Notes under the pieces: generated by a model | The model's input: only the letters and a program-made list of their open reading frames with translations | What the model was told of the DNA's origin: nothing | The model's database searches: none | Made by a program: the position numbers and the translations under genes | Assembly (NCBI RefSeq): GCF_000972845.2 | Contig: NC_040013.1 | Span: 8,768,061-8,832,060 of the forward strand | Direction: 5' to 3' | Source: Larimichthys crocea | Taxonomy: Eukaryota > Chordata > Actinopteri > Sciaenidae | DNA: 64,000 nucleotides | In this document: piece by piece, positions 26,646-38,800 of the stretch | Layout of the letters: each line of letters begins with the position of its first letter | Numbering within the stretch: the first letter of the stretch is position 1

Positions 26646-29435
26646 TATCACACTAGACAACCTTTTATGAGAGCGCAACTGTGTGAATCATGCAAAATGT
26701 AGGGCTGTGTGATCCTTCACATAACAATGCTTGGTGATGTGTCAGGGTTTTTGTACTCTCTGTCTTGTGTAACCTCACTTTAAAAATATATTGAACGGAC
26801 TGTGGAAAATATGAAGCAGAGGTTTTATTTTGGCCAACATCAGCAACAAAAACATAAATGACGCATTTTTCAGGTGTAATAATAAGTAATAATGCTTAAG
26901 TTGCCAGTGTCTTCGGTGATCTGTAAGCAATCCTAACGCTGCATAATTTGCACACCATCCCGTCTACAGATCTTTTTTTTACTACTGCATGCATGGTTAT
27001 CTTCAATCAAGTCACACCCTGCCAGACAAAACAAACCTTACTTTCACCATTTACTTGATATAGCAATGGCTTAGAGAGACGAATGGAGAAATTGACCCCC
27101 AGGGGTAGTTGCTCAATGTCGAGGTCACTGGAGAGTTGTCAGAGCTACAAGGAAAAATCCATTATTGAGGTAAGAGAAAGGTGTAATATTTGCCATTCTC
27201 AAATGAACAGCAGCAATTTTTTTTCCCCCATTGGTCAGGTGTACACCCTTTGGGAGTTTTATCTGACCATGGCCCTCTGTTTTTAGAGGGAAAATGTGCA
27301 GTAGTCTCAGTATTTTATTTCTCTCTTTTGTATTTAAAAAAGGCCTGGAGGGAATATAAACTAAGAATGAACAAATAATTTCTAAATATGCGGCACTGCA
27401 TGAATTTTAGGTAATGAAGGAGACTTCTAAAACTTTGAAGATACACTTCTACAAAGGTGCAGATGCAGGTTTCTCTTATATATAATGATGATAATAATAA
27501 TAATACTCATATATAATGATATAATGATGGATAATTCATGCATCATAAACAATCCTGGACTGATATCTGAAACAGTTCAAACAAAAACTGATAACCTTCA
27601 TCACAGGACTGTTGTATTAGACTGCATTAGGTTTAGCAAGATGTGCCTGATAAACTAGGAACCAAGTGTATCTCAACTAGTTCTCATCTTGTCATATAAA
27701 CATATAACATAAACAGGCTATCTTGATAAGTATTGCTTAAATGTGGTTATTAAAGAACTGAGTCCAGTAGCAGGACATTAGACATACAGCAAGTTCTTAT
27801 CACTTAGTGAACCATGGACATATCTGTTTTTATTATTATTAATTACTGCCACATTACCTCAGCCTATTGACTTGTTTTTAATCATACTCATGTAGGTTAA
27901 ATGACATGTTAATATGCTGGTTATGTGTTCAAAACTCTACTGTCAAGAAGGTATTATTTCAAAATAAAAGGATCTAGTGAAGAGTCCGTGACCCTTTTTT
28001 TATCACAGGCCTATTGCGTAATGAGATGAAATGATTGCACAAGAGAGACATTTAAAACTGGGTTACACTGACAGTTCCCTCTGTGAACTGCTTTGACAAA
28101 CATTCAAAATTTAATCTGTTTATATTTAGCTGCTTCATGATTGAATAATGCAGCCCTTTTACATGCAAAAACAACTGCAGGGTGTCAGCGATAATGAAAA
28201 ATGGATACATGCAACTTAGTTCCACAGAAAAAGTTCTCCTCTGCGTTTCACTTTTGCAAACTCCGCCACCCAAATCCATCATTAACAACATTAAATCCAT
28301 AAGACATCAACCAACCTGAGGAGGAATGAAGGGAAAAGGCAGCGGAATAGCTTACGATTAATTCCATCACTAGCTAAATCCGTTTGTAAAGATTTATGGA
28401 TTTGTAATTAGCATAAACATGAAGGAGATCAATAACAATGACATTATCTCTGCTGAACTAATCGCTTTATTCACACATCAAAACAAGGCAGAGTAAATCT
28501 TTTGTATAATGCCAACAATGTTTTAGGGTGTTAAGATACTTTGACAGCAAAGTGTCGCAATAGCAAGAGCCCACACAGATTTAGGATGTTTTTATCCAGG
28601 CATTAGGGTAATCTTATGTCAAATCAAGACACTGGCTGACATCAGTCTACTGTCAAAATGTATTAAAATGAAGGACAAAGATTAAAAGGGAAAATGCATG
28701 TCATATCAGCCGCAGCCATTTTGCAGGACTCTCTGGGAAACATCTTCAGAGCAAACCTTCCTAACAGGCCAAACAAATACTACAAAGAGCAATTATTGTG
28801 TCACATCCAGACTACCTGAGATAGCGAAGAATTGCTGTGCCATCTTGTGGATGGCACCGCTGTGCCCGAGACCGCTTTAGAGGAAATCTCTGCACCATCT
28901 CTTGATTGACACGGTGTCATCTCCTTGTCAAGCAGAGGAATAGAGCTCAAGGGTCGGATTCCCTGACGGCTCGGAGCCTGCGGAGAAATGCCAGGGTGCC
29001 GGCAGGCACTTGTGTTTTTAATAGAAACCGGTCAAAAAAAGATCTGTCACTTCCTCATTCACCATTTGGGTGACTTCTGGAGACCATTAAGATCTACTTT
29101 TCACCTCCCTTAACATGCTACCACAAAACTACCCAAGGCACTCACTAACAGGAGTTGTTGCACCTGTTTTAAAGGAGAGCTCAGTTTTCAGATAGTTACT
29201 CATTTTAAGGGATGACTTGCAAATGTTATGCAAGAGCATCTGTCTGCATTTACATATCACAGTGTGCATGTGTGTGCGTACACGTAGATGCATGTACCTA
29301 ACACACAGACTGTGCAAGGGACCAGATAAATTATGTTTGTGGACTGTTGATTAATGAGCTTACCGCGCTGAAGTTGTTTTCACAAATTTGTGTAAACTAT
29401 ATGATGAGGAACACAGCGAAGAAATATAGCAGCTC

Positions 29436-29461
29436 CGTGTGTGTGTGTGTGTGGTGTGTGT
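29436..29461. repeat. (GT)n microsatellite
   Basis: About eight GT units, an interrupting G, then further GT units. Confidence 0.88.
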
Positions 29462-32400
29462 AGGCATGAGGTTGTCAGAGACAGACAAAGTGAGAGGAAG
29501 AAGTAAGTGGTTGAGTGAGTGAGTAATAGAAAATGAGACTCTTGATCATGAAGTACGCTGTATGCAGGTATTATTTCATCCTCAAATGAGAGTCACTATC
29601 TCTTCCTCTGCTATATGAGAGTCTGTTTCACAATATAATGTGTGCAATTAGGCCTTGGTCATGAATAATGTTTAATTTATTATCTCAACAGCTGTCACTG
29701 TTTGAACCAGAAACGCATGAGTTGCTAAATTTGCTCGAGAGCTGATGTAAAAGGAACAATAAGTCTTGGTCGAATGGAGGTTCCTACATGATTATTCTTG
29801 TGTTATGTAATTAACCAGTAATGAAGAAGATGAGGGACTTGCTGTGTAAAGTGTCAGAAATTGCACTGTGGTTTTGGTTTACCACCCTGGGTTGTGTCAT
29901 TAGGTCTGTTTGTTTGGAGTTACAGGTGTGCTGACCACCTATAATGACCACATGCATGGAGTAAACAATTGCCCCGCTTCCACTGCCATCCGTAGATGTG
30001 AAATAATCATGCCTCACTTTTCCCGCTGTGGCAGTACTAAGAGCTCAGAACCCCTTTGCAAGTTACTGCATGCTGTGGAGCTCTGTGTGTCAGACAAAAA
30101 GCCTTTTTAAAAAACCTTTTTGTGGCTATAGATGGAGCAGTGCAAAATGTAATAAATTGGCTCAAGTTATGTCCCCTGAGCGAGCGTTTGTTAGGTATGA
30201 AGACCAAAAGTTTGAAAGACTGAAAGAGTGGACTTACCAGACCTCTGTAGCCCACTTATCATCTCTGCGTGACGCTTAAGGCTCAAGGCTGAATTAGTCA
30301 CTACAAGCAGAACTGTAGAGAGTTGCATTGTGGGTAATGTAGGCGCCGGGTTTTCACTAATACATAGATCTTGGTGTGGGTGGAGGGCCAATCCGGTGGC
30401 AGCCCACCCTGCAGACTGCTCTGCCCAGCACAGCGCAGTTGCTCTCAAGCTGGGTGGTGGTTCTTTAATTTATTGCTGAAATTCACTGTTTACTTGGATT
30501 TTGGGGTGATTATGGCTCACTAGTTGTTGTTGTAGAAATGTTATCATTGAACATGCACTTTATGTTGTGTAATTTCTAAATCATATCTTAAATATTAGTT
30601 AAAGATTTAGCAAATGACTTGGAACTTGCACACCTATCCGCTCCCTAAAGGTGTGACAAAATGTTTGCCAAAGAAAACACACATTATCCCTGCTGCTTGT
30701 ATTTTAATGACAGTGTAATAGCTGTGTTATAAATCTTCACAAGTTAGAAAGTGAAAAGCACTCCGAATTCCTTCTAAACTTTCCCGATCATGCTCTTGGA
30801 TAATCCATCCTGTCATTTAGAGCAGCGACCCTCTTGCAAACGTGTGCAGAAATTCTTTCAAACAAAGTGAAATCCAACTCTGGCTCAGCTATCTTCCTCA
30901 ATGATAGCTGATGATTCCTCTTTTCGTCGACTTGTTGGAGAGGACCACTCACACAGGAGATAGCAAGCTGTGGCGTCGGGCCATGAACTTGGCTGCATTT
31001 GCTGACTCAGAAAAGGACATTAGCATACAGCTGCCATTAGCCAGGCTGCAGCTGCTACGGATGCCTTCCTTAGTTTGCTAAAGGGAAGAGGTAGTATGTT
31101 AACTCATGTGGGTGTGACAGAGGGTTCATAAGGCGTGTGCTTTCAGTCCACAGAGACCTTTGCTGACGCCTTCACCCTGTCCTGATGACTGATATTGTGG
31201 TGTTCTTATGAAACACTATTTGCAAACCTTAAGAATGGTCTGCTGTATGAATGGAATGATATATGGCACACAGAAAATGTAAATATGGAAACACCCCCAG
31301 GCTTTCACACATGCATGCAGACAAAAAGACATAAATTTATATGTTTTTCGGAAATATGGTCTCAGCAAATAGAGTTTCGTTTAGCAGTGCCTTTTGAATT
31401 GATTTCTGCTTGTTTCCAATCTACTCTGAGAAAGCCATCTTTTCATGTCTAGTTGAGGCTGAATCACATTCTGTCAGGGTTGAGGTGATGTTGCAGGCAG
31501 ATTGCTTATCCGTCAGGATCACGGCAGACACAAACAGGTTGCTGATGCTGCTGCTTAAACCTGTCTCAGTCAGGCCTTGATTATCAAATCTGTCCCTGTC
31601 TCCCATGATATATTGACAGCATTGCATTTGTCTCCTCCTTCCCCTACAAAGCTGAATTCCTGACCAATCCTGTGCCTGGTTACCGGCCCATCATAAAGAA
31701 TGTATGACAGGACCTTAGAGCAGTGAGAGATGGCTTCGGTGAAGTCGGTAGGGCTTGTGAAGGTGGAATAACGCAGGTGTGTCAGCACATGGCAGCTTGA
31801 CTTACGGCCTTGATTTCTTTCACAATCACCTTGAAATCTCCGACTGTGGACACTGCTTGGGAAGTTGCTGAAATGAGCATGAAATAGATAGAAATTCTGT
31901 AATCTGGTGGTTATTAAGGTTGAAGGAGGAAGGCCAAGCAAGTTCAGATTGAATTTAACACCCCCACAATTCACATGCAGGGTTTGCAGAAGCAGATGTT
32001 GTCAGTCAAATCCATGTCTTTGAACTCATTAAGATTTAATATGGCTATTTTGGGGCATCTCTCAAGAATGCGGATTATATCTAATTTGATTACTCTACAA
32101 AAGTCTAGCTTTTTTGTTTGTCAGTTTAGTTTTGTCTATGACCACCAGAGAAACAGATGGGCTACATACGTCAAACCCATTTATCAGAGAGGTAGAATTC
32201 CGAGAAAACGTTGATTGGTCATGGTTGGAAAACCTCTTCTCTTCACAAATTGTGATCTCCAGAGATAAACCTCAGGCCTAGATCAATACAATCAGCGGGA
32301 CAGTGACGTCAAAACTAATTAAGATTGCTTGTGTGGCACAATGGTACCAATCTGTGCTGGGTGGGCCCAGTGTCAGCATGGGCTACCACAAGGTTATTTT

Positions 32401-34782
32401 TCTTCCATTGTTTGAGGCTTAGAGACACCTCCAGAGGGATCCCTGCAGCCAAGACACTATTATCTGGCTCGGGTTTGGGACAATCACACTGTCCCTCTCT
32501 CATTTCTTGTAAAGGTCCCTCTTCAATTAATCTCAGAGCCAAATCTTTTTACGCTCTCCTGTACGGACCCCCATGAAAAGAGACTTTTTCAAAGCAGCCT
32601 GCGAACAGGTTGGCTTTCTGTGTTGAAAGGGAACAAAGAGGGATTATGTCATATAGACTAAACTAGGGAAGAGAGGATGTAGCTGGGTGACTCTGATTAT
32701 GTCCAGATAAAGTAGTGTTGTCACGTCTGACAGAAAATGTTGCGCTTGAAAGAGTGAACATTCACAGGTCGATCTTTACGTTTCAGTCCAGCTCAATTTG
32801 TGAATCCCTTCAACACATCGACTAAAAATACCGCTCTAATGTGCAGATTACATGAATTATACAAGCAATATGAGGAAATGATTAGTGTTGCAGACTTTGA
32901 ATAAGAAATTTCACTGATTGCCAAAGGGAAAACGAATTTCATTGGCCTTTCTCTGCAAAAATCCAAGCAAGCCTGGTCTGTCTTCATTTGCATTATAATG
33001 TTCCAAATATGTGTTCTGCCCTCCAATTCCTCTTGATAGGATTAGAAGATACAACAAACACATTGTCTGACATTAAATGTACAGTTAACCACAGATGTGT
33101 TAGGGTGGTCAATATGCATAAAGGAAAGGATATATCTGGATATATTCAGTTCATGACAATTTAGATTATTTATTTATGTATTTATTTGTAGGTTTATCCA
33201 TTGGCGCATCTTGTCCTCACTGTGTTAAGTGCTATGATTTGGGAACATGCTATAATGAAGTCAAACGGGGCAAAAAAACACAAGCAATCCAACTATTATA
33301 CAGGTTTTAAATAAACAATTAAATAAACTGTCATGCTAGCAAGCTCATTTGGAAAAGAACACAAAGGCAAAAGGTAAAATTCTTACCAAGACTGTTGTAA
33401 ACATCAATAACCAATTACCATACTTTTCCTCTGTAATGCAGGAGAATTCATGACAGATGTGCTTACTGATTATTACCTTCAAAAAAAAAAAGTGGTCCAG
33501 ATAATCTGAGAACACCGTTGGTTTGTTTATCTGATTGTGTAACCGTTACAGTAGATTGCAGCAATTACCTTAGTGGTGAGTACAAACACAATTTGTTTTG
33601 GTTAGAAAACTCTCAGTGTGAACATAATTAATGTCCATTTAAAAGAAAACTCCAGCGTAGCTTTAAATGTTAACAACCAAACTCACCTTAGGAGAACATT
33701 TCTTATCTCGCCATTTTCTCCCAAAGCAAAGGGCTGCAACAGCGACGTCACAAATCCGCAGAGCCCAATTTAACCCCCAATTAAGCATTACCTGTTCTTT
33801 TTGTTGTTGTCAGATTTTGGATGTGTTGTGTTGTTATTAACTGTGACTTTGTGGGTGCCTTCTGGTGCTAAAATATTTCATCTTGCATTTGGCTGTTTTG
33901 TTGATTATCTTTGACCAAATTCAAAAAAACTACACTTATAATAAATGTGCTGTATACCATATATGGTTTTACTGAGAAGCTGCTTTTATTGAACTTTCCT
34001 TACTTATAACTCTAAAGTCATGAAAATCGAGTATTATCTTAGCACGTCACGTACCGATCACTCCTCGTTAACAACAACACGGCACCAGCCACAGTTTCTC
34101 ATATTTGACAAGCATCATACCCTGACCAAGTGTTTTATTTTGACATAAATCATTGCAAAGAGCATGTGTTGACAACATGTGATTTGCATTTTTATAATTT
34201 CTGTTCCTTTCTCCGACTTTTATTAGACTGTGCTGTAACAATGACCCCTCTTGCCACCCTGCCATAACTGCGAAAAATGACTTTTTACTGATAAGACCGC
34301 AATTTGTTGACTGTAAATGTTATTTCAAAAATTAATCACCCCGCAGAAAGATACAGAACAACATTTACAATTCAGTAACCTGCAGCGCCATCGAGATGAG
34401 ACAAATTGAAGCTAAATTGGAATCTTTATCAACTGTATAACAAACTTAAGAATTCCCCTTAAAATGCCCCAGTTCAAGCGTTTTACCAACAAAACAGCTT
34501 GCATTTATTTGTTACTAATAACACATTTCCCCTCCTTAACCAACCTTGCTTACATTGAATCACTTCAAAATAACCTTGAAAAATGCAAACAAGGCAATTG
34601 TGTTGGGGTGATTAATTCATTTCTGAATTGCTCTTCCTGACTGCATGTGGAACATAGTAAGATTAATTTTAGGAATTTATGTTTTTTCACAAAAGTGCCT
34701 TTGGTATGCAAAGATGAATGTTTATTTGGATAAAGCAGCCAAGATATAATGTTACTTTCTGGCTCTGTATGGTGCTATACAC

Positions 34783-34815
34783 TCACACACAGGGACACAC
34801 ACACATACACACACA
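34783..34815. repeat. Interrupted (CA)n microsatellite
   Basis: Three CA blocks separated by GGGA and TA interruptions. Confidence 0.85.
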
Positions 34816-35850
34816 TGGTCAAAGTTGTTTTAAAGTCAAATGGATTGTAACAGGAATCTGAGATGCACTCTGTTCCTTACTCTGAGGATTAGGTAATGTG
34901 TAGAACAAAAGAGATATGAATAATTTATTGGCCACTGCATGCATTGCGGTCATACACATGCGCAAGTGTTAGTTTCCGAATCAGTGTGTGTGAAACTCTA
35001 AACATGTTCATGAGCGATTTAGAAAGGAAGGTCAAGGGTTAAACTGTATGCTACTTGCACACCATAATCATATTTACCTTTACTGAGATGTACTATCTGG
35101 GTCTGTAACACTTTGCCTCACTGTTTCCACTGCAACATCCAGTACTTTTGGTTCAGACAGCTATGACATTTTCATTATATGTTTGCTTTCTTTATATTTT
35201 TTTACCCTGAAAGTACATAACATCCCCAAAGTTTGGATTTTAGATGCTCTTCTTTCCAGTCTCAACTCATCTGTTCACATCCTAATAATCATTTGATGAT
35301 TAATTACAAAATTACAATTAGAAAATAATTATCAAAATGACATCCTTCACCCACAAACAAAAGAATAAAAATGCAACTGTCCACCCTTGCAGCAGCTCAG
35401 AGTTGCTGAGCGATGAAAAATTCAGGTGTTTCATGTGATTAATTTTTTCAGTTGATTTGACAAAACACTTTTGCTGTGTGGAGAAAAGCTACATTATGAT
35501 ATAACTGTAGTTCCCTGGGCCACATTGAGACCTTTTTTTTTTTTTCCCTTGAAGAAGCACTGTAATGGGGACTTCATCTTTTTTCTTTTGGGGCTATTCT
35601 ATAAAAAGGTGCCAGTGTCTGAGGTCCCAGTGGTACCTATTACGGCAGCCTAGTAGTCATTAATCACAGACGAGTAAGCATTTCAACGCAGCGTCCGCCC
35701 AGAGTTTCCAATACCCATTCATTAACAGTTTCCACCGCCATCTCTTTTCTTAGCATCTGCCCCCTCCTCTCCATCGCTCCCACCTGGACTCTATGGAATT
35801 GGTCATTTTCTTGCTGACATACCTGCTTTTTTATTTCTTGTGTTATGTAG

Positions 35851-35865
35851 AAACTGTAGAAGAAG
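35851..35865 (+). other. Candidate 15-nt microexon
   Basis: Seen: a branch-point match CTGAC with its A at 35817, a TGC followed by a pyrimidine tract (35824-35840), an acceptor AG at 35849-35850, 15 bases 'aaactgtagaagaag', and a strong donor AAG|GTAAGC starting at 35866. The branch-to-acceptor distance is 33 bases, a normal value. Fifteen bases keep reading frame. Phase 0 would read a stop; one other phase gives a Thr-Val-Glu-Glu core, the other Asn-Cys-Arg-Arg. Known neuronal microexons regulated by SRRM4 carry UGC motifs just upstream of the acceptor, as here. The host gene is unknown and no flanking exon is visible, so this remains a candidate. Confidence 0.35.
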
Positions 35866-38800
35866 GTAAGCTCGCTGTTCAGGGCTGTTATATACTGTGG
35901 AAAAGATCTTAACTTAACCTTTGCAAACGCTCTTCATTCCTTCGCTTCTTGTTTCTTAAGTTGTTGTTTATTAGAAAAGCCTATTACAGTTGAAGGTGTT
36001 TATGTGAAAAGCAACTTTGTGGGGGAAATGAAGAACATACCGTCTTTAATTGCATTCATCTCGGATTGTAAAGAGGTCTACAGGCAGATGTTGTAGGAAT
36101 AGTTTGTCCTAAATTAAAGACATGAAGCTATAGAATAGGCAAGATAATAACTAAACTTGTCATTCTTGAACTCAATTACTGGCTGCACATTGCTTCTTCC
36201 CATCTGTAAAATGTACTTTATTTGTGTTCATATGTTTCATTTCTGACATGGGAAAATAATCTGTCAAACATCATGCAATATAGTGGCCAATGGGGAAATT
36301 ATACCTGTTATTAATGGTCTCCAAGATCTCCCAGGGGTGTTTCATTATAATTATTGACTTTTCCATTTCTTGTCTCATACATTGTTTTTTACATTAAATT
36401 AGAGCAGGGCCAGCATCTGATAAAGTATCTGCACAACAGAGAACCAAAGCATGAATTATTTTGTGGTTGTCAAGGTTTTTTTGGTCATAGAAAGAATCTA
36501 TTTGGTTGTTGTCATCAGAATCTGTGCTAAATTTATTTAAAGTATTTCACATAAGTGATAATTAAACCCTAAAAGTTTTCCTGGACCTTCATGCTGTCTC
36601 GTTTGACTACAAATATCCTCGTTTGTTTTCATAAACAAACCAAATCCAGGCCATTTAAAGAAATGTGAAATGTTAGAGCAATTTGAACTGCTTTTTAACA
36701 GACCTGTTTGATTACCCAAGAGGATGATTGTTGTCGCTCTCTGCTCATTGTGAAGACCAATTTACCACCAATTACAGCAGGTGATGGGAAGAAAAATCAG
36801 GAGAAAACCTTGACCTGGAAACTCTTATTATATTTTCCACCATTTTCTGAGTGATTTTGAGCAGGCCACATGCTCTCTTGTTAGTTTTTTCAGTTAACTT
36901 TAATAGTTCAGTTACATTGCAAAGTCTCATTATCAAATTGGCACAGGTAGTGCAATATTTTCTGCATTGCCTTCCCAAGAAATGGGGCATCGAGCATGTT
37001 GAGAAGGGTATCTTTGATGGCCAAAAAACTGACAAGACAAACCTGAGTGATCTGGCTTTCCGCACTGATTGATTAGGTGGAGCTCTCAGCTCGCTCATTG
37101 TAATGCATCACAGACGGGAGTAACTTTCTTCTCAAAATAATTTGCCTACAATTACAGTGAGCCTCCCACCTCGGCAGCATCTTACTTAATATCAATCACC
37201 AGAAAGTGGGATAACCCAAAGTGCTGATCAGCAGATGAGCAGGGAGATCCCTCCTCCTCGGCTTACCACGTGTCATATAGGACATTAACCCTGAGAGTTA
37301 GATTTCCCTCGGCAGCAGCCTAAACAAAATGATTGCTAATCATTTGTCGTCTGTTCTCTGAAAGACTGTGGGTGTAAGTCTGCATTGATTAAATGACAAG
37401 TACGAGAGGGAATGAGAGGGAGCAGAACTCTGAACTTGACTCATGCAGATGATGGGGTTAGTGTGACAGAACTGGCTAACGTAAGGTCGACTAAGGGTGA
37501 GGCCTTGTAATGTACATTTATAGTTCATGTGTTAAATTGTGCGGATTGTGGTTTGAGGGAAGCCACTGTTGTCCTGACACCATCAGTCAAATTTCAAATG
37601 AACCAACACTTTGTTTGCTTTATTACCTGGAATCTTGTATTCAAACTGTTTTTGATGCTAATATTACAAATATTACAAATAATACAAGACAAAATTAGCA
37701 CAGACTTCCATGATTTGAACCGGAGTATCTACATGATTAAGAAATCAAAGGTAAATACCCTTGTGGCCACATAAAGAATGGCAGAGCCATTACTCATATC
37801 CTGGAACAAAATTAATAGGCCAAAGTCTACCATACTGTGGGTGCATGAGTAATGCAGGGTCTTGGCTGCTGGTATGTTTCAGAACAGAAGTTAACAGCAC
37901 TTGCCAATTCCACGATAAATATCAAATAGTCTGGCAGAACATTTTGGAAATTGAGCTCCATGATGGAGTGGAAATTGCCATCAGGCTGATGCATTGTTAA
38001 AGACAAGCAGGAACAGCTGGTGGCCTTTTCCAAGATAATCCAACTCTTGATGTTTTTGGATTTCTCGCAGGTGTTAAGAGGCTCAGTTTTGCCTTCCACT
38101 ATTCCTCTCAACATTAAACTTCTCCTTATTCGTTTAGAAGTTAAAGTGCATTTTATTCACAGAGACACAATATACTCTACAACACATGCTTACCACGCAG
38201 GATGCAAAGCCTGAAACTATTTGGCCAAGGAGTCTATGAGACTGCATATATGCAGAATCTTAACTACTGCTCCATTAACTCACAGTAATGATGCATGCCA
38301 TCCGTCTGTTTGCCTGTTGGTAATTTGGAGATGGCACACTGTTGCATGCCGTATGCCCTCTCTCATTCTGGCCAGAGTTTGATGCCTCAGAATTGGAAGA
38401 GAAAGAGCAATTATATCAAAGGTGCATCTAAGTTGTCTTGAACAAAATAGTCTGTACTGTTAGGCATCACAGTTTATGAGTGAGAGAAAGGCAGAGATAA
38501 AGAGTGTGTGAAAGCCCGCTGTAGCTTTTTTTTTTTCTTTTCCTATCGTGAAGTATATAGCAGCCCCTTTGGAAGGCTCACAAAAACAGCTTGACAAGTG
38601 TAGACATGTTTTCTTTATGTGAGAATCAGCCTGTGTGATACACAGGGAAAAATGCTATTTTTTAGCCCCAACCGTTGTTGATGGAAAGCAAGTGTCAAAA
38701 ACTACTTCAGTCTCCAAAGTGAAATTGATAAAAGTAACAATATGAAAAGTGCATGCACTTATCTTTCGATCAGTCGGTGCTGCATGAGAATTCAAAAAAT

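Larger units (their letters stand above)
26646..35850. other. Non-coding stretch, no gene recognised
   Basis: Unique-looking DNA. It contains an ATA/ATG-rich microsatellite (about 27475-27540), GT repeats (29436-29461) and a CA tract (34783-34815). A short 'gcattgtgggtaatgtaggcg' word (about 30325) also occurs in fish repeats I know, too short to assign. The longest non-transposon frame in the window, 134 codons on the minus strand at 31570-31974, lies here without recognisable domains. Possible conserved non-coding DNA at 33700-33800 and 34260-34440 is a visual impression only. Confidence 0.55.

Noticed and set aside
31570..31974. 134-codon minus-strand open frame, the longest outside simple repeats and transposons
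   Set aside because: No recognisable domain or motif and no flanking splice signals that I could pair. One frame of this length on six frames of 64 kb is within chance.
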